Positions 16,299 to 26,069 of a stretch of DNA of 44,308 nucleotides are shown here, one piece after another. The first letter of the stretch is position 1; every line of letters begins with the position of its first letter. The stretch spans positions 1-44,308 of the forward strand of contig JAWKSZ010000070.1 of assembly GCA_041402045.1 (NCBI GenBank). Direction: 5' to 3'. Source of the stretch: JAGQRJ01 sp041402045 (GTDB taxonomy: Bacteria > Planctomycetota > J058). The notes beneath the pieces are model-generated. The model did no database searches, was not told where the DNA came from, and worked only from the letters and a program-made list of their open reading frames with translations. Made by a program: the position numbers and the translations under genes.

Positions 16299-16475
16299 AT
16301 GAGCGAGCGTCGGAAGCAGTTGGAAGAGACCGCGCGCGTGCTGCGCGACCGCTTGAACCGCCTGAACACCGAGACGCCGCCGCCCCACCAGCGGCCCATG
16401 CACGAGGTCGCCGTGGCGGCGGTGCGCGGGCAACTGAGCGAGGTCGGCTACGAGCTCATGCGCCTCGCGGCCTGA
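16299..16475 (+). CDS. Small hypothetical helical protein, 58 aa
   Basis: Starts MSERRKQLEETARVLRDRL and ends GYELMRLAA. Two amphipathic helices flank a short TPPPHQRP linker, and helix 1 is strongly charged with coiled-coil character. No known domain is recognised. The ATG is preceded by GGGGAGGGACCC, a good Shine-Dalgarno. A sigma-28-like promoter 33 bases upstream hints at a motility-linked role, for example a small flagellar regulator or chaperone, but nothing in the protein itself proves it. It stands alone between the fused hydrolase and the acyltransferase, which has its own promoter. Strong reading frame, start and spacing argue that it is real. Confidence 0.7.
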   Translation: MSERRKQLEETARVLRDRLNRLNTETPPPHQRPMHEVAVAAVRGQLSEVGYELMRLAA

Positions 16476-16502
16476 CGTTACGCGGCGGATACGTAAATCC
16501 TT

Positions 16503-16532
16503 TTGGGCTTAGGGTCCCTGGGGTCCTATGAT
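16503..16532 (+). promoter_or_regulatory. Sigma-70-like promoter (TTGGGC-N18-TATGAT)
   Basis: TTGGGC at 16503-16508 and TATGAT at 16527-16532 lie 36 bases before the ATG of the acyltransferase. This is the clearest two-part promoter in the window. Confidence 0.55.
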
Positions 16533-16568
16533 CGGCGGGTCTGCGGCAGCCACCCCGCGGAGGAGCCC

Positions 16569-17474
16569 ATGTCCGACGACACCCCGCTCACCCGGTTCGA
16601 ACCCGCGCTCAAGCTCGGGCGCCTGACCAACGAGACCCCGGCGCTCAAGCGCTTCCAAGAGACCTTCGTTCAGTCGCTGACCCGGCCCTGGGTGCGCAAC
16701 GCCGTGCACCGTCGGCTGTACGTGGACGGCGTCGACTGGCTGGTCGACCACCAGCCCACCCGCGGCCTGCTCCTGGTCTCGAACCACCGCAGCTTCTTCG
16801 ACCAGTACATGGCCGCCCTGTGCCTGGCCGAGGCCGGGGTGACCTGGGCCAAGAACCGCTACTTCCCCGTGCGGGCGAACTTCTTCTACGACAAGCCCGC
16901 GGGGGTCCTGATCAACCTCCTGATCGGCGGCGGGGCCATGTATCCGCCGATCTTCCGCGAGCGCAGCAAGGCCGACCTCAACCGCGACGCCGTGGATCGC
17001 CTGGTGGGCTTCCTCCAGGACCCCAGCACCCTGGTCGGCATGCACCCCGAGGGCCAGCGCAACAAGGGCGACGACCCCTACGCGCTCCTGCGCGCCCAGC
17101 CCGGCGTGGGCGAGGTGATCCTGCGCGCCCAGCCCATGGTGGTCCCGCTGTTCATTGGCGGCCTGGGCAACGACTTCCTCAACGAGGCCCGGCTCAACTA
17201 CCGCGAGAACGTGCGGCGCACCGCGCCGATCATCCTCTGCTTCGGGCAGCCGCTGGACTACAGCCAGTTCCTCGACAAGCCGCCGCGCATGACCCTCTAC
17301 AAGCGCTGCGCCGACCACGCCCTCGACGCCGTGCGCGCGCTGGGCGAGCGCGAGCGCGAGCTGCGCGCCCGCTGCCTCTCGGGGGAGATCGGCAACGACG
17401 ACCCCAACTGGCTCACCCGCCGGATCCGTCGCCGCCGCAGCCGCGCGCGCCGCGGAGAGCTCGTCGGCGTCTAG
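16569..17474 (+). CDS. PlsC-type 1-acylglycerol-phosphate acyltransferase family protein
   Basis: 301 aa. The acyltransferase HxxxxD motif is His73-Asp78 (NHRSFFD). The glycerol-phosphate-binding block is HPEGQRNKGD (PEGTR variant), with VPLFIGGLG further on. It transfers an acyl group from acyl-CoA or acyl-ACP to a lysophospholipid or similar alcohol at the membrane. No transmembrane helix stands out, and the tail is very basic (RRIRRRRSRARRG), which suits peripheral binding to anionic lipid. The ATG follows GGAGGAG. It has its own promoter and is followed, after 44 bases, by the kinase operon. Substrate unproven; it may not be the housekeeping PlsC. Confidence 0.82.
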   Translation: MSDDTPLTRFEPALKLGRLTNETPALKRFQETFVQSLTRPWVRNAVHRRLYVDGVDWLVDHQPTRGLLLVSNHRSFFDQYMAALCLAEAGVTWAKNRYFPVRANFFYDKPAGVLINLLIGGGAMYPPIFRERSKADLNRDAVDRLVGFLQDPSTLVGMHPEGQRNKGDDPYALLRAQPGVGEVILRAQPMVVPLFIGGLGNDFLNEARLNYRENVRRTAPIILCFGQPLDYSQFLDKPPRMTLYKRCADHALDAVRALGERERELRARCLSGEIGNDDPNWLTRRIRRRRSRARRGELVGV

Positions 17475-17501
17475 CGAGCGGCCGTGCGCGGCCTCCCCGG
17501 C

Positions 17502-17510
17502 TGGCATACT
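17502..17510 (+). promoter_or_regulatory. Extended -10 (TGGCATACT) for the kinase operon, leaderless
   Basis: TG-N-CATACT ends eight bases before the ATG at 17519, leaving no space for a Shine-Dalgarno. It would transcribe the kinase array and probably everything to 29770. Confidence 0.5.
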
Positions 17511-17518
17511 CTCGGGGC

Positions 17519-18280
17519 ATGAGCGCCCCCCACGAGCTCCCCGCCGAGATCGGCCCCTACCGGGTGGTGGGGCGTCTGGGCGCGGGCGCCAGCGGTCAGG
17601 TGTTCCGGGTCGTCGACCCCGCGGGGCGCGAGCTCGCGCTCAAGCTCCTGACCGACCCCGGCGCCGGGGAGCGCTTCGCCCGGGAGGGGCAGGTCGCCGC
17701 GAGCCTGCAGCACTCGGGGATCGTGGGGGTGCACGGTCAGGGGGTCACGCCTCAGGGGCGCGCCTACCTCGTGTTCGAGCTGGTGGAGGGCGAGGACCTC
17801 GAGGCCGCGTTTCGCCACCTCGCGCCCCTGGAGCTGGTGCGGGTGCTGCGCGAGGTCGCCGGCGCCCTGGCCCACGCCCACACGCGCGGGGTCGTGCACC
17901 GCGACGTGAAGCCGCACAACGTGCTCGTCGATCGCCAGGGCCGCGCGCGGGTCGCCGACTTCGGCCTGGCGCACGCGGCGGGCTACGAGCGCCTGACGCG
18001 CTCGGGGGTCATGGTCGGGACCCCGCACTACATGGCCCCGGAGCAGGTCACCGGCGAGCGCCAGCGCTTCGGGCCGGCGACCGACGTGTGGGCGCTGGGG
18101 GTGATCCTCTACCGCGTGCTCACGGGTCGGCTCCCCTTCGACGGCGCGAACATGATCGAGCTCGCGGCGCGGATCACGAGCGTCACCCTGCGCCCCCCAG
18201 GCCCCACAGCCCCGACCTCCCGCGTCCCTGGGCGAGGTGCCAGCGGGCCCTGCTGGGAGCCCGGCCGGGCGCTACCCTGA
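17519..18280 (+). CDS. Membrane Ser/Thr kinase 1, N-terminal (kinase) fragment of a frameshifted gene
   Basis: Kinase domain with all catalytic motifs: glycine loop GRLGAGASGQVF, ALKLL lysine, HRDVKP.N, DFG (VADFGLA), MAPEQ and the DVWALG subdomain. Sequence matches the paralogues downstream up to about 18190, then drifts into nonsense and stops at 18280. The missing alphaH-alphaI part can be read in pieces in other frames: PASLGEV (frame of 18237), CQRALLGARPG (third frame), then RYPDAQAFAADLDRAL (frame of 18237). Several indels within about 100 bp therefore separate it from its C-terminal half. Read errors in GC runs or true decay are both possible. First gene of the kinase operon, with a leaderless start. 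Confidence 0.82.
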   Translation: MSAPHELPAEIGPYRVVGRLGAGASGQVFRVVDPAGRELALKLLTDPGAGERFAREGQVAASLQHSGIVGVHGQGVTPQGRAYLVFELVEGEDLEAAFRHLAPLELVRVLREVAGALAHAHTRGVVHRDVKPHNVLVDRQGRARVADFGLAHAAGYERLTRSGVMVGTPHYMAPEQVTGERQRFGPATDVWALGVILYRVLTGRLPFDGANMIELAARITSVTLRPPGPTAPTSRVPGRGASGPCWEPGRALP

Positions 18281-19609
18281 CGCGCAGGCGTTCGCCGCCG
18301 ACCTCGATCGGGCCCTCGCCGGGGAGGCCGTGGAGGGCCTCGGCCGTGGCAGCGCCCGGCGCGCGGCGGCGCTGGCCCTCGGCGTCGCGGCCCTGGGGCT
18401 GGGCGGCGTGGTCCTGGCGTTCACCCTGCGCGGGGGTCGGCACCAGGAGCCCGCGCGGGTCACGAGCGCCCCCGAGCCGTCGCGCCACGAGCGTCGGCTC
18501 GCGGGCCTCCGCCACGAGTTCTCCCAGGCCCTGGAGCGGGCGGCGGCGGGGGACGCGGGGGCCGAGGCGGAGCTCGTGCGGCAGGCCCGCTCCGCTGCCC
18601 ACGAGCCCGAGCTGGCCCCGGCGCTGTGGCAGGCCGGCGCCGCTCGGCTGGCGAGCCTGGCGCCCGACGCGGACCCCGGCGTGCGCGCGCTGCTCCTCGG
18701 GCTCGCGCCCCTCGCCGGATTCGCGGACCCCGAGGACCCCAGCGCGCGGAAGGCAGCGGACGTCGCGCTCGAGAACGTCTGCCTGCTCCTGGGTCGCGGA
18801 CAGAGCGAGACCGACGACGTCGGGCGCCGCAGCGCGCTGCTGCAGACGGGCTGTCAGCGCCTGCGCGAGCTCGCCGAGGCGGGCCTGCGCCCGATCGACC
18901 GGGTCAAGGGGATCGAGACGCTGGACGCGCTCATGGGCATGCTCGTGTTCGGGATCATGGAGTTCGAGCCCTACTGGCAGGGGCAGCTCGCGGGGGTGCG
19001 CCTGGACTTCCCCAGCTTCGGCGACTACTTCGTGCCCAAGCAGTCCATGCGCACCCGCCCCGACTGGGAGCGCCCCTGGGGGGCGGACACGCGGGATCCC
19101 TGGGAGCGCTACTTCGAGCTGCGGGTCGCGGTCCAGGCCGAGCGCGATCCTCCCTCCTATCGCGCGCTGAGGGTGGCCTACGAGGACCCGGAGCGCTTCG
19201 GCGGGGCGGGCTGGCGGCTGGGGCCTCGACAGCGCGCGGGGCTGGCCCTCGTGCTCTCGGAGGCCCCCGGCCTGGAGCTGGACCGAGTCCTGGAGCTGCT
19301 GGCGGAGGCCCTGAGGCTGGATCCGGAGAGCCTCGAGGCCTTCCGCCGCAGGGCCTTCGTCCTGCGCGACGCAGGGGAGGTAGACCAGGCGGCCCAGACC
19401 TTCGAGGAGGGGATCGCGCTCTACCTGCGGGTCTACCCCACGAACCTCTACCGGCGTTGGGTCTACAACGCGCTCCTGTCCGGGCTCGTGCGCCTGCGGG
19501 TCGACCAGGGCGACCGCGCGGCCGCGCGCGCGACCTGGCGCGAGCTGCTCGAGAGCGCGCCCGACGTGGCCGAGGCCCTGCAGAGCGACTACCCCTGGTT
19601 GGCCGCGCA

Positions 19610-19613
<4 letters not shown>
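18237..19613 (+). CDS. Membrane Ser/Thr kinase 1, C-terminal (TM plus outer domain) fragment
   Basis: Continues kinase 1 in another frame; coordinates follow the open frame, and homologous sequence begins near 18281 (RYPDAQAFAADL). A membrane helix (AAALALGVAALGLGGVVLAF) is followed by a roughly 380-aa helical outer domain. Its landmarks are shared with the other kinases: ERPWG...DPWERYFE, RLGPRQRAGLAL, a TPR-like pair (AEALRLDPESLEAFRRRAF), and a terminal YPWLAAQ. The outer domain probably senses an extracytoplasmic signal or protein partner. Its stop overlaps the start of kinase 2 as GTGA (19610-19613). The whole gene (17519-19613) would encode about 698 aa, near the 672-680 of the intact copies. 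Confidence 0.78.
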
Positions 19614-20554
<941 letters not shown>

Positions 20555-20636
20555 AGCCCCTGCTCCGCCGCCGGATCCCCGGGTCCAGGCGCTCGCGGTC
20601 CAGGCGGAGGCCCTGGACGCTGCGGTCGCTGGGCTC

Positions 20637-21692
20637 GTGCACGAGGCCTCTGGGGCGGAGTCCGCGCTGCGCCGGGTCGTCGACGCGGCGCGGCGGTCCC
20701 CCGAGCTTCAGCGCGCGCTCTGGGAGCGAGGGACCGCGGCGTTGGCTCGCGCCCGGGAGGACGGGGCGTCCTCGCGGGTGCTCCCGCTGGCGCGAGCGGT
20801 GGGGCAGCTCGAGGCGCGCGGTGACCCGCTGAGCCCTGTCGCCCAGCGGGTGACGGAGGGCTACCTCGGGGAGATCGCGGAGGTCCTCCACCGGGCGCCG
20901 ACCCCCGAGGCCGCAGCAGACTACGCGGGCGCCTGCGATCTGCTGGGGCTCCTCGCGGACTGCGGGTTTCGCCTGCTCGACCCGGCCCCGGGGGTCCAGG
21001 TCCACGACGGGCTCACCGACCTGGTCGTGCTGGGCCAGCTCCCCTGGCGCGACTACTGGCGCGCGCACCTCGCCTCCGTGCGCCTGGACCTGCCTTGCGG
21101 GCCCAACGCCTACTCGCCGTCGCCGCTGGTCAAGCAGCAGCCCGCGCGCGAGCGACCGTGGGGCGAGTCGCCCAGCGACCCCTGGGAGCGCTTCGTGGAG
21201 CTCATGATCCAGGCGACGGTGAACTCCACGCCGAGCCAGCTCGCGGCCTTGAGCACGGCGGTGGACCGCCCGGCCGAGTTCGGCGGGGAGGGCTGGCGCC
21301 TCGGACCCCGGCACGAGGCCGTGGCCCTCGTGATCCTGGCGCTGCACGAGGACGACGCGGCGCGGATCCCGCGCCTGCAGCGCGCCGCGGAGGCGGACCC
21401 GCTGAACGTGACGGTGCCCTGCGAGCTCGGGATAGCCCTCTTGCGCGCGGGCCGCGCCGAGGAGGCGCGGGAGGTCCTCGCCACCGGCGGCCGGCTCTGC
21501 GACGAGGTCTACCCCGCGAACCCCCACCGCCACTACACCCGGGTTCAGCTCCTGAGCCGCGAGCTCATGGCCCTCGTGGCCCTCGGGCGCCAGGGTGAGG
21601 CGCGCGTCGTGTATCGGCGCTTGCGTGAGCTGGACCTGGGGATCGCCGACGAACAGCTGCGGAGCTACCCGTGGCTCAAGGACCCGGAGTGA
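20637..21692 (+). CDS. Membrane Ser/Thr kinase 2, C-terminal outer-domain fragment
   Basis: 351 aa from the first GTG. The open frame runs further upstream to about 20520, giving an Ala/Pro linker (AEAPAPPPDPRVQ) that joins directly to the membrane helix of the N-terminal fragment. The helical outer domain carries ERPWGESPSDPWERFVE, RLGPRHEAVALV, a TPR-like helical pair near the end, and a terminal YPWLKDPE. It is most like kinase 1 in this part (FGGxGWRLGPR in both). The stop overlaps the start of kinase 3 as GTGA (21689-21692). Without correction the fragment lacks a kinase domain and membrane anchor. Confidence 0.75.
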   Translation: MHEASGAESALRRVVDAARRSPELQRALWERGTAALARAREDGASSRVLPLARAVGQLEARGDPLSPVAQRVTEGYLGEIAEVLHRAPTPEAAADYAGACDLLGLLADCGFRLLDPAPGVQVHDGLTDLVVLGQLPWRDYWRAHLASVRLDLPCGPNAYSPSPLVKQQPARERPWGESPSDPWERFVELMIQATVNSTPSQLAALSTAVDRPAEFGGEGWRLGPRHEAVALVILALHEDDAARIPRLQRAAEADPLNVTVPCELGIALLRAGRAEEAREVLATGGRLCDEVYPANPHRHYTRVQLLSRELMALVALGRQGEARVVYRRLRELDLGIADEQLRSYPWLKDPE

Positions 21693-23731
21693 GCGGCCTG
21701 GCGCCGGGAGGGCGGATCGGCGAGTTCCGCGTGCTCGAGCGCCTGGGCAGCGGCGGGGGCGGCGAGGTGTTCCGGGTGCAGGACGCGCTGGGACGGCAGC
21801 TCGCGTTGAAGCTGCTGGCGGGACGCCTCGACGACAGCCGGCTCGAGCGCTTCGCCCGGGAGGGCGAGCTCACCGCCGCGCTGCGCCACCCGGGGATCGT
21901 GAGCGTGCACGCGCAGGGCACGAGCCCCGCGGGCCGCTACCTCGTCTACGAGCTGGTGGAGGGCGAGGACCTCGAGCGCGCCTGGCGCCGCCTGAGCCAG
22001 GCGCAGCTCCTCCAGATCCTGGCCGAGGTGGCCGACGCGGTGGGGCACGCTCACGCGCGGGGCGTCGTGCACCGCGACCTCAAGCCCGCGAACGTCCTCC
22101 TCGACGCCCGCGACCGAGCGCGGGTCACGGACTTCGGCCTGGCGCTGGGGGCGGGCATGGAGCGCCTGACCCGCACCGGCGCGATCGTGGGCACACCGTT
22201 CTACATGGCGCCCGAGCAGGTCCGCGGGAAGCGCGAGCGCGTCGGGCCGCCGACCGACGTGTGGGCGCTGGGGGTGCTGCTCTACCGCGCGCTCACCGGG
22301 CGCTTGCCCTTCGACGGCCAGAGCCTGGTCGAGCTCATGGCTCGGGTCGCCGAGTCCGATCCGCCGGCGCCCCGGGCGCTCGCCCCCGAGTGCAGCCCTG
22401 CCCTCGAGGCCGTGTGCCTGCGCGCGCTGCGGCGGGACCCCGGCGAGCGCTATCCGGACGCCGCCGCCTTCGGCGCCGGGCTGCGCGCGGCGCTGGCAGG
22501 CCCTGCGGGCGTCGGAGGTGCGAGGGGGCGCTGGCTGCTCCTGATCCTGGGCCTGCTCCTCACCAGCAGCGCCGCGGCGGGGGTCGCGCTGTGGTCGAGC
22601 TCGAGCGCGCCGACCCCCGCGCTCGAGGCGCCGCAGCCTGCGCCAGAGGGGCCGGCGCCGACGCCCGCCGCGCGCGCGGACGGCGCCGTCCTCGACCGGG
22701 CGCTGGCGGCCGGCGACCTGGAGCGGGCCCAGAGCGCCGCGCGCGCGCTGCTCGCCGACGGGCTCGGGCCCGCCGAGGTCCGCGCGCGCGCGATCGCCGC
22801 GGCGGAGCACGCGGACGTGGCCCTCGAGCTCCTGGGCGAGCTCGGCGACGAGCTGCCGCCGACGGGGGACCCCGCCGAGCTCCGCCTCGCCAACGCGCGC
22901 TTCGCCGTCGCCTTCGAGGCGCTGTCCGCGGATCTGGTCCAGCCCGACGACAGCGACGCCGCGCTGGCCGCAGCGGCGGGGGACTGCCTGCGGCGACTCC
23001 AGCGCCTGGCGGACGCAGGGCTCCGCGTGCGCAGCCCGCGGGCCATGACCTTCTGCGAGACCCTGTTCACCATGGGGCGCTTCCGCGCGATCGAGGATCC
23101 GACGTACTGGGAGCTGGTGCGGGTCGCCGTGCGCCTGGACCTCGACCTGCCCAACGAGCTCCTGCAGCGCGGGGTGTTCGCGCCCGACGCCGAGCGCCCC
23201 TGGGGTCGCGCCCCGACCGAGTTCTGGGCGCGCTACGTCGAGGGGCGGATCGCGATCGAGGTCAAGCGACTCTCCGGCCCCACGCGGGGGTTCCTGCTGC
23301 GCCTGGTCCAGGGGGAGGCGCTGGGCGGGACCCTCGGGCCGACGCAGCGCGCCCTCGTGGCGCTGGAGCTGTTGACCCGGATCCGCCACCGCGACCCGGT
23401 CCAGGCGCAGGAGCTGATCGCGCTCATGCTCGAGCTGGCGCCGCAGCTGCCCCAGGTGCACCTCGCTCACGCGCGCGCCGCCGCGCGCGAGGGGGCGTGG
23501 CCCGAGGTCCTGGCGCGGGTGCGTGAGGCGCAGGCGTGCTTCGAGACCGAGCGCTACGGAGGCTGCTCGCTGACCATGGGGCTCGACGACGACCTCGACG
23601 CGCTGGAGGTCGAGGCCCTGGCGCAGGTGGGCGAGCGCGAGCAGGCGCAGGCGCTGTTTCGCAGCCTGCTCTCGCGCAACTCGGGGGCGGCGGAGGAGCT
23701 CCGCCAGCGCTACCCTTGGCTCGAGCGCTGA
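21689..23731 (+). CDS. Membrane Ser/Thr kinase 3, intact
   Basis: 680 aa. Kinase domain about 10-270: LGSGGGGEVFRV, LALKLL, HRDLKPANVLL, TDFGLA, FYMAPEQ, DVWALG, RYPDAAAF. Membrane helix about 280-302 (WLLLILGLLLTSSAAAGVALW), an Ala/Pro linker, then a roughly 350-aa outer helical domain. That domain has a CRRL..LADAGLRVRSPRAMTF-like block, FCETLF, DAERPWGRAPTEFWARYVE, LGPTQRALVAL, TPR-like pairs and terminal YPWLER. It should phosphorylate Ser/Thr of cytoplasmic targets in response to an outside cue. I start it at the GTG overlapping the kinase 2 stop; an in-frame GTG at 21671 is less likely. Its outer domain is closest to that of kinase 4. Confidence 0.93.
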   Translation: MSGLAPGGRIGEFRVLERLGSGGGGEVFRVQDALGRQLALKLLAGRLDDSRLERFAREGELTAALRHPGIVSVHAQGTSPAGRYLVYELVEGEDLERAWRRLSQAQLLQILAEVADAVGHAHARGVVHRDLKPANVLLDARDRARVTDFGLALGAGMERLTRTGAIVGTPFYMAPEQVRGKRERVGPPTDVWALGVLLYRALTGRLPFDGQSLVELMARVAESDPPAPRALAPECSPALEAVCLRALRRDPGERYPDAAAFGAGLRAALAGPAGVGGARGRWLLLILGLLLTSSAAAGVALWSSSSAPTPALEAPQPAPEGPAPTPAARADGAVLDRALAAGDLERAQSAARALLADGLGPAEVRARAIAAAEHADVALELLGELGDELPPTGDPAELRLANARFAVAFEALSADLVQPDDSDAALAAAAGDCLRRLQRLADAGLRVRSPRAMTFCETLFTMGRFRAIEDPTYWELVRVAVRLDLDLPNELLQRGVFAPDAERPWGRAPTEFWARYVEGRIAIEVKRLSGPTRGFLLRLVQGEALGGTLGPTQRALVALELLTRIRHRDPVQAQELIALMLELAPQLPQVHLAHARAAAREGAWPEVLARVREAQACFETERYGGCSLTMGLDDDLDALEVEALAQVGEREQAQALFRSLLSRNSGAAEELRQRYPWLER

Positions 23732-23747
23732 GGCGAGAGGAGCTGCG

Positions 23748-24020
23748 GTGAGCGCGCTGGCGCCAGGGGCGGAGGTGGGGCCGGACCCGGTGCTCGAGCC
23801 CCTGGGGCTCGGGGCCATGGGCGAGGTCCACGAGCGCTTGCACCGGGGGTGCCTGGCGCGCCACGAGTTCCTGGCCGAGGAGCTCAAGCTCCTCGTGGAG
23901 TGCCGCGCGCGCACGGGAGATCGCGCTGGCGCGCGGCGCGCCTGGCGCCGCCTGCGCGAGGTGTGGCCCGCAACCGCCGAGTTCGTCGCGCGAGGGCGGC
24001 CCTGGTTGGAGGACGAGTGA
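23748..24020 (+). pseudogene. Internally deleted kinase remnant
   Basis: 90 codons from GTG, open throughout. Residues 1-27 reproduce a kinase N-terminus of this family (SALAPGAEVGPDPVLEPLGL then GAMGEV, ending in the glycine loop). From residue 28 it jumps to the last 60 or so residues of the family's outer domain (EELKLLVECRARTGDRAGAR...AWRRL) and the terminal PWLEDE. About 590 codons between the two ends are missing. The deletion is in frame, the start has GAGAGGAG upstream, and its stop overlaps the start of kinase 4 as GTGA, so it may still be translated and couple ribosomes to kinase 4. It marks a sixth ancestral member of the array. Confidence 0.85.
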
Positions 24021-26059
24021 GCCTCGCTCCGGGGACGCAGCTCGACGGCTTCCAGGTCCTGGAGCGTCTGGGGGCGGGGGGCGCGGGCGAGGTCTACCGC
24101 GTCCAGGACGCGCTGGGGCGGCAGCTGGCGCTGAAGCTGCTCCTGGGCGACCTCAGCGAGCGGCGGCTTCAGCGCTTCGCGCGCGAGGGCGAGATCGCCG
24201 CCACCTTGCGCCACCCAGGGATCGTGCGGGTGCACGGCAGGGGCCGCTGCGCTCAGGGCTGCTACCTCGTCTACGAGCTGGTGCAAGGCGAAGACCTGGA
24301 GAGCGCCTGGCGCCGGCTGAGCCGACGGCAGCTGCTGGAGGTCGTGCTCGAGATCGCCCACGCGCTGGGGCACGCCCACGCCCAGGGGGTGGTGCACCGC
24401 GACCTCAAGCCCGCCAACGTGTTGCTCGACGCCGAGGGGCACGCGCGGGTCACGGACTTTGGCCTGGCGCTGGGGGCGGGCATGGATCGCTTGACCCGCA
24501 CCGGCGCGCTGGTGGGGACGCCGCACTACATGGCCCCCGAGCAGATCTCGGGCAGCCGCGACCGCTACGGACCGCCGACCGACGTGTGGGCGTTGGGGGT
24601 GCTGCTCTACCGCGCGCTGACCGACCGCCTGCCTTTCGCCGGGGGGAGCCTGCTCGAGCTCATGGCGCAGATCGCCGACTCGGATCCCGACTCTCCGCGC
24701 GCGCTCTCCCCGGAGACGACCCACGCGCTGGAGGCCGTGTGCCTGCGCGCGCTGCAGCGCGTGCCCGACGAGCGCTACCCCGACGCCGACGCGTTCGCCG
24801 AGGACCTGGCGCGGGCCCTCGAGGGGGCCCAGGTCGAGGGCGTCGCGGCCAGCCGTCGGCTGTGGCCGTTCGTCGTCGCCGGAGGCCTGGGCCTCGCCGC
24901 GCTCGCCAGCCTCGCGGCCTGGCCTCGGGGGTCCACCGACGACGCGCCGACGGACGCCGAGGTCGCGGGGGCGAGCGCGCCCGCTCCGCGGGAGGACCTC
25001 CTCGGCCCCGCCCTGGCGCAGGCGACGAAGGCCGACCCGCTGCGCCGGGCGTGCCTCGCCGCCCTCGCCGCAGGGGACGACCCCGCGGCGTTGCGCGCGC
25101 GGCTGGTGGGGGCAGGCCTGGAGCCTGCCCGACGAGGCGTCGTGCTCGACGCCCTCGGGCTCCTGCGCCGCGAGCTGCCGGCTGCGCCAGAGACCGAGCC
25201 CGAGCGGGCCCTGGGGCGGGCGACGTTCGAGGCCACGGCGGCGACCTTCACCGCGGCTGCCGAGGGGCCGGAGGCCACGCGCGCGGCGGACCTCGCCTCG
25301 GCGACCGAGGTGTGCCTGGCCGAGCTGGAGCGGATCCTCCGCGCGGGGCTGCGGGTGCGCTCGGACCGCGCGGCGCCCTTCTGCGAGACGGTGTTCTCGC
25401 TGGGCCGCTTCCACGCCCTGGACACGTCCCAGTACTGGCGGCTGCTGCGGGCCTTGTATGGGCTCGACGTGCCGGTCGACCACGACCTCCTGCGGCAAGG
25501 GGGCTATGACCCCGACGCCGAGCGGCCCTGGGGGCCCATGCCAGACGAGCTGTGGGCGTTCTGCGTGGAGGCGGGGATCGGGATCGCGACGAACGACCTC
25601 TCGGGGGCGCAGCGCGCGCGGCTGCTGCGCCTCGTCCAGCGCGACCCCCGAGAGCCGGAGCTGGGGCCGGTGCAGCGCGCGCTGCTCGGCTTCTCGCTGG
25701 CCGGGGGCTTCCGCGAGGAGGACCCCGAGCTCGCCGAGGCGCTGTGGGTCCAAGGCCAGGCCCTCGCGCCGCACTTGCCCGAGGTCGCCCTGTTCGCGAG
25801 CCGCCGGGCCGCGGCGCGCGAGGACTGGGAGCAGGCGCTGGCGCAGGCGCGCGGCGCGCGCGAGCGCTACCTCGCGCAGGGGCGCGCGGGCGGCAGCCTG
25901 AGCATGGCCCTGGACAATCAGATCGACGAGGCCACGATCCAGGCGCTGGCGGAGCTCGGTCGGCGCGACGACGCCCGCGAGCTGTTCCGCGTCCTGGCGA
26001 TCAAGGGCACGTGGGAGGCGGGGAAGCTCCGCGAGCGCTACCCGTGGCTGGATCGTTGA
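24017..26059 (+). CDS. Membrane Ser/Thr kinase 4, intact
   Basis: 680 aa, the same length as kinase 3 and its nearest relative. Kinase domain: LGAGGAGEVYRV, LALKLL, HRDLKPANVLL, TDFGLA, TPHYMAPEQ, DVWALG, RYPDADAFAEDLARAL. Membrane helix about 280-300 (FVVAGGLGLAALASLAAW). The outer domain has CLAELERILRAGLRVRS, FCETVF, DAERPWGPMPDELWAF.VE (the Arg of WERYVE is lost), LGPVQRALLGF, TPR-like helices and terminal YPWLDR. The GTG start overlaps the remnant's stop. The longer in-frame reading upstream to 23849 is a shadow of the remnant. All residues needed for phosphotransfer are present. Confidence 0.93.
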   Translation: MSLAPGTQLDGFQVLERLGAGGAGEVYRVQDALGRQLALKLLLGDLSERRLQRFAREGEIAATLRHPGIVRVHGRGRCAQGCYLVYELVQGEDLESAWRRLSRRQLLEVVLEIAHALGHAHAQGVVHRDLKPANVLLDAEGHARVTDFGLALGAGMDRLTRTGALVGTPHYMAPEQISGSRDRYGPPTDVWALGVLLYRALTDRLPFAGGSLLELMAQIADSDPDSPRALSPETTHALEAVCLRALQRVPDERYPDADAFAEDLARALEGAQVEGVAASRRLWPFVVAGGLGLAALASLAAWPRGSTDDAPTDAEVAGASAPAPREDLLGPALAQATKADPLRRACLAALAAGDDPAALRARLVGAGLEPARRGVVLDALGLLRRELPAAPETEPERALGRATFEATAATFTAAAEGPEATRAADLASATEVCLAELERILRAGLRVRSDRAAPFCETVFSLGRFHALDTSQYWRLLRALYGLDVPVDHDLLRQGGYDPDAERPWGPMPDELWAFCVEAGIGIATNDLSGAQRARLLRLVQRDPREPELGPVQRALLGFSLAGGFREEDPELAEALWVQGQALAPHLPEVALFASRRAAAREDWEQALAQARGARERYLAQGRAGGSLSMALDNQIDEATIQALAELGRRDDARELFRVLAIKGTWEAGKLRERYPWLDR

Positions 26060-26069
26060 GGCCGGCGCC

